From: an uncultured Clostridia bacterium
Lineage (GTDB): Bacteria; Bacillota; Clostridia; Oscillospirales; Butyricicoccaceae
NCBI GenBank assembly: GCA_910586575.1
Contig: CAJUJQ010000018.1
Span: 1-32,986 of the forward strand
Reading direction: 5' to 3'
Length of the DNA: 32,986 nucleotides
Shown: positions 23,465 through 32,164 of the stretch, in pieces
How the letters are laid out: every line of letters begins with the position of its first letter
How positions within the stretch are numbered: the first letter of the stretch is position 1
Position numbers and translations under genes: made by a program
The notes under the pieces: generated by a model
The model's input: the letters and a program-made list of their open reading frames with translations, nothing else
Databases searched by the model: none
What the model was told of the DNA's origin: nothing

Positions 23465-24817
23465 ATGGCGGAGGCAAGGCCGCTGCATGCCATCGGGCAG
23501 GACATCTTATTTGCCGCCCGCAGCGAATTATACCTGAATTTGCCGTATCTGGACGCGGCGCTGTGCGCGCTGCGCTTTGCGCCTGGGGACAATGTGACAG
23601 CATCCCTCGCTACGGACGGCGAAACGCTCTATTACAGCGGCGCTTATCTGGCCGACCGCTATTTACGCTCCCGCACGCTGACCAACCGCGCCTATCTGCA
23701 TGTCATTCTGCACTGTATGCTGCGCCATCTGGCGAAAAAACGTGGACGGGTGCCGGCGCTTTGGGATTTGGCGTGCGACGCGGCGGTTGAGAGCATCCTG
23801 GACGGGCTGGATTATCCCTGCCTGCAACAAAACGGCAGCCCCAAGCGGCAGAAGTTCTACGGCGAATGCCTGCGCGGGATGCCGGTTCTGACCGCCGAAG
23901 GGATTTACCGCCGCCTGCTGCGGCTGCGCCTGAGCGAATACGAGCGCGCACAGCTGGAAACCTGCTTTTTTGTGGACGACCATGGCTTATGGTCGCCCGA
24001 GGAACGTGAGAACCGTGAACAAAGCGAACGGCAGGACGAGCATTGGCAAAGCCTTGCCGAAAAGGCGCAGACCGGTATGGAAACCGTGCTGGCAGGGCAG
24101 GCTTCGGGCGGTGAGGCGGTGCTCGAACAGCTGCGCGTCGCGAACCGTGACGATGTCGATTATCGGGCATTCCTGCGGCGGTTCGCCGCCCCGCGTGAAA
24201 TCATGGCAGTTGACGGGGACGCGTTTGACTATATTTATTACAACTACGGCTTGCAGGTGTACGGCAACCTCCCGCTGATCGAGCCGCCCGAAACCCGCGA
24301 GGATCGCCGGATTGAAGATTTCGTGATTGCGGTGGACACCTCCATGTCCACCTCCGGTGAGCTGGTGCGGCAGTTCCTGGCGTGCACCTACGCCATTTTG
24401 CGCAGCACCGAAACCTTTACCCGCCGGGTACACATCCGTATTTTGCAGTGCGACGACCGGCTTCGCTCGGATACGGTGATTCACGACCTCGGCGAGCTGC
24501 GCGGGTATATGGAAAATTTCACGCTGGCGGGCGGCAGCGCAACCGACTTCCGCCCGGTGTTTGCGCATGTCGCGCAGCTGCAAAAGGAAGGGGCATTTAC
24601 CGCCCTGCGCGGGCTGGTCTACTTCACCGACGGCATGGGATTCTATCCCGCAAAAAGGCCGCCCTACGAAACCGCGTTCGTACTGCTCGAGGAACCGCCG
24701 CTGTCGGTGCGTATGCCGCCCTGGGCCATCCGGCTGGTGCTGGCGGAATCCGGGCTGGAACGGGCGGTTTCCCAGGCGGTGGACGCCGGTGAGCTGGACG
24801 AAATGCCGTGGCTATAA
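23465..24817 (+). CDS. DUF2201-like protein with C-terminal von Willebrand A domain
   Basis: A 450-residue cytoplasmic protein. The N-terminal part (about 10-240) looks like the metallopeptidase-like domain of DUF2201 proteins, but the site reads HVILH (79-83), with His88 after it; the Glu of HExxH is Val80, so peptidase activity is doubtful. The C-terminal vWA domain has a complete MIDAS: DTSMS (Asp291, Ser293, Ser295), Thr360 in GGSATDF and Asp389 in YFTDG. Start: the ATG at 23465 follows AAAGGAGG by eight bases; the frame is open back to 23120 through the LRR gene and that part is a shadow. vWA proteins of this type work with MoxR ATPases, and one is encoded next. Confidence 0.86.
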   Translation: MAEARPLHAIGQDILFAARSELYLNLPYLDAALCALRFAPGDNVTASLATDGETLYYSGAYLADRYLRSRTLTNRAYLHVILHCMLRHLAKKRGRVPALWDLACDAAVESILDGLDYPCLQQNGSPKRQKFYGECLRGMPVLTAEGIYRRLLRLRLSEYERAQLETCFFVDDHGLWSPEERENREQSERQDEHWQSLAEKAQTGMETVLAGQASGGEAVLEQLRVANRDDVDYRAFLRRFAAPREIMAVDGDAFDYIYYNYGLQVYGNLPLIEPPETREDRRIEDFVIAVDTSMSTSGELVRQFLACTYAILRSTETFTRRVHIRILQCDDRLRSDTVIHDLGELRGYMENFTLAGGSATDFRPVFAHVAQLQKEGAFTALRGLVYFTDGMGFYPAKRPPYETAFVLLEEPPLSVRMPPWAIRLVLAESGLERAVSQAVDAGELDEMPWL

Positions 24818-24819
24818 AA

Positions 24820-24980
24820 AGACCTGTTCAAAACGCACTGGCGCGTCGTCTGCCGCGGGCCTTCGCCGCCAAACGGCGCCGCTTCCCCTTGAAATCCGAC
24901 AGGATTCCTGCGGGAAATCGTCCCATTCTGACGACGAATCCTCACGGCATCCAACACACCGCTGAATTCCGAACAGGTCT
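24820..24980. repeat. 161-bp element bounded by 10-bp perfect inverted repeats
   Basis: AGACCTGTTC (24820-24829) and GAACAGGTCT (24971-24980) bound a GC-rich non-coding segment that starts three bases after the vWA stop and ends just before the AAAGGAG of the AAA gene. Very similar ends, AGGCCTGTCC and GAACAGGCCT, bound a shorter hairpin at 32894-32929, and the 11 bases CCGAACAGGYC are shared. It looks like a small dispersed repeat inserted within an operon. Short frames on the minus strand here have no ribosome site. Confidence 0.6.
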
Positions 24981-24995
24981 AAAGGAGAACAAATC

Positions 24996-26525
24996 ATGAA
25001 CATCAAACAGGCAAAACAGGAGATTGCCAACACCTTAAAAGCCTATCTCGCAAAGGATTCCCTGGGAAATTACCGCATCCCGCCGGTGCGTCAGCGCCCC
25101 ATCCTGCTGATGGGTCCACCGGGGATTGGAAAGACCCAGATTATGGAGCAGGCCGCCGCCGAAAACGGGGTGGGGCTGGTCGCCTATACCATCACCCATC
25201 ACACGCGGCAAAGCGCGATTGGGCTTCCGTTCGTTGAGCACCGCAGCTACGGCGGCGAGGATACCGCCGTCACCGAATACACGATGAGTGAAATCCTGGC
25301 TTCTGTGTACCGGCTGATGGAATACACCGGGTTAAAAGAGGGCATTCTATTTTTGGACGAAATCAACTGCGTTTCCGAGACCTTAGCCCCGATGATGCTG
25401 CAATTTTTGCAGTGCAAAACCTTTGGCAACCAGCGCCTTCCCGAGGGCTGGCTGATTGTCGCGGCGGGCAATCCGCCCGAATACAATAAATCCGTGCGTG
25501 ATTTCGACGTTGTGACGCTTGACCGCGTGCGCCGCATTGACGTCACCGAGGATTTCGCGGTTTGGAAGGAATACGCCGTCCGCAAGGGCGTCCATGGCGC
25601 GGTCGTATCCTATCTGGATATCAAAAAGGACTGCTTCTACCGCGTCGAAACGACGGCGGACGGTTTGCAGTTCGTCACCGCGCGCGGCTGGGAGGATTTA
25701 TCCGAACTGCTGACCGTATATGAAGCGCTGGGGATGCGCGCCGGGCGCGAGGTCATCGGCCAATATTTGCAGCTGCCGCGCATTGCGAAGGACTTCGCCA
25801 ACTACTTGGATCTGTATTACAAATATCAGCGCACCTATCATGTGAACGATATTTTGAGCGGGCATTGGCAGAAGGCCACCGCCTCCGAGCTGCGCGCCGC
25901 GCCCTTTGACGAGACGCTGTCGGTATTGGGGCTGCTGTTCGCGCGGCTGTCCGAGGCCGCCCGCGCCGCGCGGAAGCAGGATGCCTTTGTCACCGCCCTC
26001 CATGGGACACTGCTGACGCTGCGCGGCAGGCTTGACGAGGGCGCGGAACCCGTCCCCGTGCTGGATTCCCTGGCGGAAGCCCAGCGCACCCGGCTGCGCC
26101 TGGAACGCGACGCCGGACGGCTGGCAGGCGAACACCGCGACCTGCTCCAGCGGGAAATCAACCTGCTGGAGGATTACCGCAAGCGCCTGCAAAGTGAAAT
26201 GCCGCTCACGCCGGAATCCGCTATGGCGAAGGTGCGGGAATGGTTCGGCGCGGAGACCAAAGCGCGCGGCGCGTTGGGGGCACAGGCCGGGGCGCAGTTT
26301 GACAACGCGTTCCGCTTTCTGGAAGAAAGCCTCGGACAGGGGCAGGAGCTGGTGATTTTTGTCACCGAGCTGACCGCGGGCTATGATACCAGCTGGTTTA
26401 TCGAAAACTTCGGCTGCGACGCATACTTCCGCCACAACCGTGAGCTGTTGTTTGACGATACCCGGCATCGTCTCCGGGAAGAAATCGCCGCCGCGAAAAA
26501 GGCTGAGCAATCGGAAGAAAATTGA
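24996..26525 (+). CDS. MoxR-like AAA+ ATPase, third gene of the vWA module
   Basis: A 509-residue AAA+ protein. Walker A GPPGIGKT is at 40-47, Walker B LFLDEIN at 118-124, sensor 1 in VAAGNP (Asn159), and arginine-finger candidates in LDRVRR (177-180). A long C-terminal region (about 260-509) is helical with an Arg/Glu-rich coiled coil (about 370-405). The ring ATPases of this MoxR/RavA class remodel or mature partner proteins together with vWA proteins. AAAGGAG lies before the ATG. It is 178 bp after the vWA gene because of the inverted-repeat element; no promoter is evident there, so it is probably still part of the operon. It converges on the MATE gene with only 38 bp between them. Confidence 0.9.
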   Translation: MNIKQAKQEIANTLKAYLAKDSLGNYRIPPVRQRPILLMGPPGIGKTQIMEQAAAENGVGLVAYTITHHTRQSAIGLPFVEHRSYGGEDTAVTEYTMSEILASVYRLMEYTGLKEGILFLDEINCVSETLAPMMLQFLQCKTFGNQRLPEGWLIVAAGNPPEYNKSVRDFDVVTLDRVRRIDVTEDFAVWKEYAVRKGVHGAVVSYLDIKKDCFYRVETTADGLQFVTARGWEDLSELLTVYEALGMRAGREVIGQYLQLPRIAKDFANYLDLYYKYQRTYHVNDILSGHWQKATASELRAAPFDETLSVLGLLFARLSEAARAARKQDAFVTALHGTLLTLRGRLDEGAEPVPVLDSLAEAQRTRLRLERDAGRLAGEHRDLLQREINLLEDYRKRLQSEMPLTPESAMAKVREWFGAETKARGALGAQAGAQFDNAFRFLEESLGQGQELVIFVTELTAGYDTSWFIENFGCDAYFRHNRELLFDDTRHRLREEIAAAKKAEQSEEN

Positions 26526-26563
26526 CGCCATCCAGTGCACCCAGTGACGAGGGATTCTTCGTT

Positions 26564-27955
26564 TTATGCTTTTTCAGCGGTTTGAGAATCACGGGTCACA
26601 TTCTTAATCCATTTGTAGGAATTCACCCGCCAGCAGATGACCGGGCATTTGAGCAGTTGGTCGGCCTTGAGCCAGAAGAACACCACAACCGGCGAAAGCT
26701 TCCACACGAAGGCGGACAGCGCCGCCATCGGCAGGCACACGCCAAACATGAAAACCATGTTGTTCCACATGGGGAATTTCGTGTCGCCGCCCGCGCGCAC
26801 CATGCCGTTGTCCGCGGCCATTTGATAGCAAGTGCCCACGGTGGTTATGGCAAGGATGGTGGTGAACTGGGTCGTGAGCGAAGCCGCCCCTGCGGTCAGC
26901 TTCGGATAGAGGAGCAGGACGGGTTTGCTCGCCGCGAAAATCAGCGCGCCAGTCACAAGTCCCAGCCCGACGAAAATCAGCTGGAATGTGCGGGTAGACT
27001 GCTTAACCCGCTCCAAATCCCCCTCACCGACGCGCTTGCCGGTCATGATAGCGGCGGCGCTCGCCGCGCCGTAGCCAACAACCGAAATAATCTGATAGAC
27101 CAGCACCGCAATGGAATTCGCGGCGACAACATCGGCGCTGCCGTCCATGTTGCCGAGGATACCGGTCTGAATCATCTGCGCAATCCCCCAGATCGCCTGG
27201 GTCACAAGCACGGGCAGGGATACTTTCATATAATCATGGATATAGCTGGTATCAATCCGCACCAGCTTGCGCACATTCAGGTTCAGGCGATGCTCATGAT
27301 ATTTCAGGTAGTAAATGACAATCAGCAGCTCGACAATCCGGGATACCAGGGTGGCAATCGCCGCGCCGCGCACGCCCAGCCCGGGAAAGCCAAAACGGCC
27401 ATAAATCAGCAGTGAATTGAGCACGATATTGATGCACAGCGTGGAAGCCGTAACGATGTAACCGATTTTGACAATGCCGATGGAGCGCAGCGAAGCGGTC
27501 AGCATATTGGTCAGCGCGAAAACCACATATGTAAAACAGATAATGCGCAGGTAGGCAACGCCTTCGGCGAGCACGTCGGCGTCATTGTTGAGCAGACCCA
27601 GGATTTGCGAGGGGAACAGCAGCGCCGCGATAAACAGGACGGCTGACATGCCAACCCCGAAGCGCAGAGCCGAGCCGATGATATGCGGGATCGGTTCGAG
27701 CTGCCGCTTGCCCCAGTATTGGGAGCCAAGCACGACCACGCCTTCACCAACGCCGACCACCATCATTTGCAGCAGAAACTGAATCTGATTGCACAGCGAA
27801 ATGCCGGACAGCGCGTTTTGCGAGTACGCGCCAATCATGAGGTTATCGGCCAGGTTGACCGAATAGGTGAGCAGGTTTTGCAGGGCGAGCGACAGTACAA
27901 GGCCCGTGAATATTTTGTAAAAGTGCCTGTCATGCACCAGCTTTTGCTGTGTCAT
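26564..27955 (-). CDS. MATE family efflux transporter
   Basis: A 463-residue integral membrane exporter with about 12 hydrophobic segments in two related halves, typical of the NorM/DinF-like multidrug and toxic-compound extrusion family driven by Na+ or H+. The first helix region contains the usual LALQNLLTYSVNLADNLMIGAYSQNALSGISL, and the second half has the matching QMIQTGILGNMDGSADVVAANS. GGAGG lies nine bases before the ATG. It is a single gene with a dyad-containing promoter (27996-28024). No substrate can be assigned and no regulator is adjacent. Confidence 0.92.
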   Translation of the reverse strand: MTQQKLVHDRHFYKIFTGLVLSLALQNLLTYSVNLADNLMIGAYSQNALSGISLCNQIQFLLQMMVVGVGEGVVVLGSQYWGKRQLEPIPHIIGSALRFGVGMSAVLFIAALLFPSQILGLLNNDADVLAEGVAYLRIICFTYVVFALTNMLTASLRSIGIVKIGYIVTASTLCINIVLNSLLIYGRFGFPGLGVRGAAIATLVSRIVELLIVIYYLKYHEHRLNLNVRKLVRIDTSYIHDYMKVSLPVLVTQAIWGIAQMIQTGILGNMDGSADVVAANSIAVLVYQIISVVGYGAASAAAIMTGKRVGEGDLERVKQSTRTFQLIFVGLGLVTGALIFAASKPVLLLYPKLTAGAASLTTQFTTILAITTVGTCYQMAADNGMVRAGGDTKFPMWNNMVFMFGVCLPMAALSAFVWKLSPVVVFFWLKADQLLKCPVICWRVNSYKWIKNVTRDSQTAEKA

Positions 27956-27995
27956 AGGGAAATCCTCCGGTTCATAGCATTTGGGGTATGGTTAC

Positions 27996-28024
27996 ATCTT
28001 ACCGCGGAAAAGCGGTACTTTCAA
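27996..28024 (-). promoter_or_regulatory. MATE gene promoter with a dyad in its spacer
   Basis: On the minus strand TTGAAA (28019-28024), 17 bp and TAAGAT (27996-28001). The spacer is almost filled by TACCGC-GGAAAA-GCGGTA (28000-28017), a perfect 6-bp dyad, as seen at regulator-controlled drug-efflux promoters. A second inverted pair, GTGGCA and TGCCAC, lies just upstream at about 28025-28048. Confidence 0.5.
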
Positions 28025-28248
28025 GTGGCAAAATGATGAAAGTGCCACCGCTTTTTTGTGGAGATATATTGAATAAAAGCGGCTTTTTTCAGATACCGCG
28101 CCGTGCATTTTGGAATGCACAGACGAAAGCAGGGGCATCCCCCTGCTTGCCGTTTTCCAGGCATCCCTCGATAAACGCTCTTCGCCCCGGCGTCAAAACC
28201 CGCTTTTGTTCGCCTCCATAATGCCTCTTTCATAAGATATAAAAAATC
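28025..28248. other. Non-coding stretch with hairpins between the MATE and DUF5655 genes
   Basis: Contains GTGGCA/TGCCAC (near 28025-28048), followed on the plus strand by CGCTTTTTT, and GCAGGGG/CCCCTGC (near 28130-28147). The second could end the DUF5655 transcript on the minus strand although it lacks a T-run. A 70-codon minus-strand frame here has no ribosome site and low-complexity content, so I do not call it a gene. Confidence 0.35.
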
Positions 28249-28611
28249 CTACTTTACCGCTGAAAACGCATATGCTTCGTCCAGCCAGCCGAACAAATCG
28301 GCGTCCAGCTCACCGGCGGATTTTACGGCAACATGGTGTGTCCAGCGTCCGCGCGCGGCCTCGGTTGAGGAGAAAATGCGCGGGGATATTTTTTGATACC
28401 CAAGCCCGAAGGTCACAATCAAATGATCCTCTTTTTTGCGCCTGGGCAGGCTTGCCGCCGCGAAAAGGTAACGGTTGGAAAAGGAAACCTGGGTTTTAGC
28501 CACTTTGATGCGCAAGTCCGGATAACGCTCCAAAAGCTGCGCTTCCAGCTGCTGATACAGGGAAAACGCGGCGGGTTTTCCCCCGAACAGGAATAAAATA
28601 TCAGGATTCAT
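28249..28611 (-). CDS. DUF5655 domain protein
   Basis: A 120-residue soluble protein that fits DUF5655, with the central HLIVTFGLGYQKISPRI and the C-terminal GRWTHHVAVKSAGELDADLFGWLDEAYAFS. The family is small, widespread and of unknown function; some relatives sit near or fuse to nucleic-acid-handling proteins. AGGAGG lies close before the ATG (four bases). It starts 66 bp after iolE with a terminator in between, so it may depend on read-through or on a promoter that I cannot see. Confidence 0.8.
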   Translation of the reverse strand: MNPDILFLFGGKPAAFSLYQQLEAQLLERYPDLRIKVAKTQVSFSNRYLFAAASLPRRKKEDHLIVTFGLGYQKISPRIFSSTEAARGRWTHHVAVKSAGELDADLFGWLDEAYAFSAVK

Positions 28612-28625
28612 ACAGCCTCCTAATC

Positions 28626-28659
28626 AAAAGCAAAGGGGCATTCCGAAACGGAACACCCC
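28626..28659 (-). terminator. Terminator after iolE
   Basis: On the minus strand GGGGTGTTCCG-TTT-CGGAATGCCCC (one G-U pair) is followed by TTTGCTTTT, beginning 18 bases after the iolE stop. Confidence 0.8.
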
Positions 28660-28677
28660 AAAGCGGAAACGCTTATA

Positions 28678-29604
28678 TTACTTCAGAACGACTTCGCCGC
28701 CCAGGCCGGTGTGCTTGGTGATGTACTCGCGGCCCATCTTGGCGTACTCGAACGGGTTGGCGACTGCCGGGTCCTGCTCGGCCTCGACCATGATCCAGCC
28801 CTCATAGCCTGCCTTGTCGAGGATATCGAACACCGCGTCAAAGTCTACGCAGCCATCGGGATCGCCCGGTACGGTGAACGCGCCGCTGCGGACAGCCTTC
28901 AGGAAGGACCAGTCCTCAGCCTTGACCTTCTCAACGATCGGCATTCTCATGTTCTTCAGATGGACATGACCAACGCGGTTCGCGAATTTGCCCAGCACGT
29001 CAACCGGGTTCTCGCCCGCAAAGGTGAAATGGCCGGTATCGAAGCACAGGAATACATACTTCGGGTCGGTATTCTCCATCAAGCGGATAGTCTCCTCAAC
29101 GGTCTGTACCACGGTGCCCATGTGATGATGGAAACAGGACTTGATGCCATACTTCTCAAGGGACAGCTTGCCCAGCTTGTTCAGGCCGTCGCACAGGCGT
29201 GCCCATTCCTCATCGTTCATGATGCGCTTGTCCTTCAGGACGCGCTTGTCCAGCATGCCCTGGATAGAGCCGGACTGCTCGGAAATGTTGATCGCGGAAG
29301 CGCCAACATAGGACAGGTACTCAAGCTCCTTGATGAACTCAGCCTCGACCTCTTCATACGGCTTGTCAACCAGGAAGGAGGAGAACCAGCGGGACGCGAT
29401 GGTCATATTGCGCGCATCGAGCATGTGCTTGAGAACCTCGCGGTCCTCGGGGTACTTGTGGCCGACCTCGCAGCCGTCAAAGCCCGCGAGCTTCATCTCG
29501 GAAACGCACTGCTGGAAGGTGTTCTCGTCGCCCAGATCCCACATGTCGTCGTTTGACCAACCGATCGGGCAGATGCCCAGCCTTACCTTTTTCGGATCTA
29601 ACAT
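28678..29604 (-). CDS. iolE: Inosose dehydratase (IolE-like TIM-barrel enzyme)
   Basis: Predicted to dehydrate scyllo-inosose to a diketone, step two of myo-inositol breakdown. A 308-residue xylose-isomerase-like TIM barrel. IolE-like features are the N-terminal RLGICPIGWSNDDMWDLGDENTF, GFDGCEVGHKYP, the metal-site segments CFDTGHFTFAGENP and GHVHLKN, and WIMVEAEQDP near the end. Start: the ATG at 29604 follows AGGAGG by ten bases and is the family N-terminus; the frame reads upstream to 29730 through the leader. It has its own promoter and terminator, and no other iol genes are in the window, so another sugar-keto-acid substrate is possible. Confidence 0.85.
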   Translation of the reverse strand: MLDPKKVRLGICPIGWSNDDMWDLGDENTFQQCVSEMKLAGFDGCEVGHKYPEDREVLKHMLDARNMTIASRWFSSFLVDKPYEEVEAEFIKELEYLSYVGASAINISEQSGSIQGMLDKRVLKDKRIMNDEEWARLCDGLNKLGKLSLEKYGIKSCFHHHMGTVVQTVEETIRLMENTDPKYVFLCFDTGHFTFAGENPVDVLGKFANRVGHVHLKNMRMPIVEKVKAEDWSFLKAVRSGAFTVPGDPDGCVDFDAVFDILDKAGYEGWIMVEAEQDPAVANPFEYAKMGREYITKHTGLGGEVVLK

Positions 29605-29708
29605 GATACATATACCTCCTGAAATTCTTCCCGCCGCAGAGGGGCGCCGTCCCGTTCCCCGCCGAGACGGGTGGAAGGTTCCGTGCTGCGGCTCAGTCTC
29701 TACTCCAT

Positions 29709-29737
29709 ATTGTATAAGAGAATGCCCCAAAAGTCAA
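29709..29737 (-). promoter_or_regulatory. Promoter of iolE
   Basis: On the minus strand TTGACT (29732-29737), 17 bp and TACAAT (29709-29714). The leader to the start codon is about 100 nt and GC-rich with partial stems. Confidence 0.75.
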
Positions 29738-29794
29738 CACAATTTGCTCAAAATGCTTGAAAGATTTGGACAAATCGCACAATGCACGCAAAGA

Positions 29795-30967
<1,173 letters not shown>

Positions 30968-31006
30968 CCTTTGGTTTCCTCCTTGGCAGGATATGATTTC
31001 CCATCT

Positions 31007-31012
31007 ATTATA
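31007..31012 (-). promoter_or_regulatory. Possible -10 of the malic enzyme gene
   Basis: A perfect TATAAT on the minus strand, 40 bp before the start. The hexamer 17 bp upstream does not resemble a -35, so this is either an activator-dependent promoter or chance. Confidence 0.35.
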
Positions 31013-31054
31013 TCGTATCCGGAAGGGTTTGGGAAGGGGCAAAAATCACTGTTT

Positions 31055-31076
31055 TAAAATCCGGCGTCAGCCGGCT
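31055..31076 (-). terminator. Weak terminator at the end of the small membrane-protein operon
   Basis: On the minus strand CCGGC-TGAC-GCCGG-ATTTT; the stop codon of the last gene lies in the loop. Short stem, modest T-run. Confidence 0.4.
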
Positions 31077-31423
31077 GGGTGATAAGCACCGTGCTGGCCG
31101 GTGGATATTTCCACAAACGGGATTTCGCAGATATGGTACTGCCAATAAAGGTTTGCCATTGCGGCAAAGCTGAACAGCGCCAGCCCCAGCGCCGCCAAGG
31201 ACAGGAAACGGCAGAAACGGCTGTGTTTCAGGCTGAGGAACAGCAGCAGGAGCGCAGGCAGCGGCAGAATCAAGATGAGCCAGAAAAAGCGGTCACCCGG
31301 GACACGGACGGAAAGACCGGCAGCGCAGCCCGCTAGGAAGCCCAGCCTTGGGAAGCCCAGCCACGACCCGACCGCACAAAGCAGCGTTACAACCGGCAGG
31401 ACACTTTCAAAAAACCGTTTCAT
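31067..31423 (-). CDS. Small membrane protein of unknown function (last gene of three)
   Basis: A 118-residue protein with about three or four hydrophobic segments (roughly 8-38, 47-66 and 72-93) and a C-terminal polar tail containing HICEIPFVEISTGQHGAYH. I do not recognise the family, and it is not obviously a paralogue of the two genes before it. Its ATG overlaps the previous stop by four bases (ATGA), so it is translationally coupled to them and probably acts with them in the membrane. Confidence 0.7.
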   Translation of the reverse strand: MKRFFESVLPVVTLLCAVGSWLGFPRLGFLAGCAAGLSVRVPGDRFFWLILILPLPALLLLFLSLKHSRFCRFLSLAALGLALFSFAAMANLYWQYHICEIPFVEISTGQHGAYHPAG

Positions 31424-31716
31424 GGGCGTCCCTTTCCGTCATGCGGCAGGAAGATGGCCAGCAGGTTGAGGAGCAGCGCAACGGACAGCAGCAGACCGGC
31501 GGCGAGTATCTCGGCGTGGCACATGTCCTCCAGCGCGGACCAGTCGTGCAGGTAAATCCGGTATTCATATTCCCTGATTTGCAGGAAGATGGCAAAGGCG
31601 CATAACGCGGCGCTGACTGCCGCCGCGCGCGGTCTGCTGCGGTGGGACATCAGCGCGTACACCGGCGCAGCCCAGGCGAGCAGCCCACAGAGAATGCTTG
31701 CGTAAGCGTTCATCAT
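31420..31716 (-). CDS. Small membrane protein, tandem paralogue B
   Basis: A 98-residue protein with three hydrophobic segments (about 4-22, 32-46, 68-90). It is clearly related to the gene upstream (31713-32012): both share LCGLxAW-like start helices, a central LQ segment and the polar motif HDW-ALxD-HAE between TM2 and TM3. Start: ATG ATG at 31716/31713; the first overlaps the upstream stop as ATGA and follows a GGGGCGG. The longer frame back to 31902 overlaps the paralogue and is rejected. The family is unknown to me. Confidence 0.72.
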   Translation of the reverse strand: MMNAYASILCGLLAWAAPVYALMSHRSRPRAAAVSAALCAFAIFLQIREYEYRIYLHDWSALEDMCHAEILAAGLLLSVALLLNLLAIFLPHDGKGRP

Positions 31717-32012
31717 TGTACCGCCCCTTTCTGTATGCACCAGTGTTTTGCACAAGCCAACAGGTTGAGCACCAGCGCCGACGCGAGCAGCGCGCCCGAA
31801 ACAAAGGCCTCCGCGTGCCCGGTATCGAGCAGCGCCGCCCAATCGTGCGCTGTGATATCGCATTCGAGGTCGAACAGCTGCAAATAGAGTGCCGCCCCGC
31901 ATAGGCAGCCGCTGGCGGCTGCCGCGTAGGGAAAAAAGCGCTTACTCAGCAGCTCGTAGCCTGGAATCAGCCACGCGACCAGGCCGCAGAAAATGCTCCC
32001 AAGAGAAAACAT
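31713..32012 (-). CDS. Small membrane protein, tandem paralogue A
   Basis: A 99-residue protein with three hydrophobic segments (about 4-21, 30-47, 66-88) and the polar motif HDWAALLDTGHAE between TM2 and TM3, shared with its downstream paralogue (HDWSALEDMCHAE). First gene of a three-gene operon, it has AAGGAG nine bases before the ATG and a consensus-like promoter at 32054-32082 facing the PadR gene. The overlapping layout suggests a hetero-oligomeric membrane complex. It could be a PadR-controlled stress or envelope-response unit; function unknown. Confidence 0.75.
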   Translation of the reverse strand: MFSLGSIFCGLVAWLIPGYELLSKRFFPYAAAASGCLCGAALYLQLFDLECDITAHDWAALLDTGHAEAFVSGALLASALVLNLLACAKHWCIQKGAVQ

Positions 32013-32035
32013 CGGCTATCGCTCCTTTTCGTTTT

Positions 32036-32050
32036 TTTGTCATTGACAAA
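32036..32050. promoter_or_regulatory. Dyad just after the -10 of the membrane-protein operon
   Basis: TTTGTCATTGACAAA is a perfect 7+7 dyad with a single central base. It lies four bases downstream of the -10 of the minus-strand promoter, a natural site for repression by the divergent PadR protein (inferred from position). Confidence 0.55.
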
Positions 32051-32053
32051 TAA

Positions 32054-32082
32054 AGTATATCCCAACGCCCGTTTTTTGTCAA
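32054..32082 (-). promoter_or_regulatory. Promoter of the small membrane-protein operon
   Basis: On the minus strand TTGACA (32077-32082), 17 bp and TATACT (32054-32059), about 45 bp before the first gene. Confidence 0.82.
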
Positions 32083-32089
32083 CACAAAA
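32074..32089. promoter_or_regulatory. Second dyad, over the -35
   Basis: TTTTGTCAACACAAAA is a perfect 6+6 dyad that covers the -35. It shares TTTGTCA with the dyad at 32036-32050, with centres about 38 bp apart, so one regulator could bind both. Confidence 0.45.
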
Positions 32090-32114
32090 TTTTCGGCATT
32101 GATGAAAGATACGC

Positions 32115-32143
32115 TTGAATCCGGGAAGCGGGTGTGTTAGAAT
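32115..32143 (+). promoter_or_regulatory. Promoter of the PadR gene
   Basis: TTGAAT (32115-32120), 17 bp and TAGAAT (32138-32143), 21 bp before the start, divergent from the membrane-protein promoter. Confidence 0.7.
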
Positions 32144-32164
32144 AGGACTATAGGAGAGATGAAA

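Noticed and set aside
24812..25033. Minus-strand frame across the inverted-repeat element
   Set aside because: It overlaps the start of the AAA gene and has no ribosome site; better explained as a translated dispersed repeat.
28021..28233. 70-codon minus-strand frame upstream of the MATE gene
   Set aside because: No ribosome binding site; it covers hairpins and the MATE promoter; no protein-like pattern.
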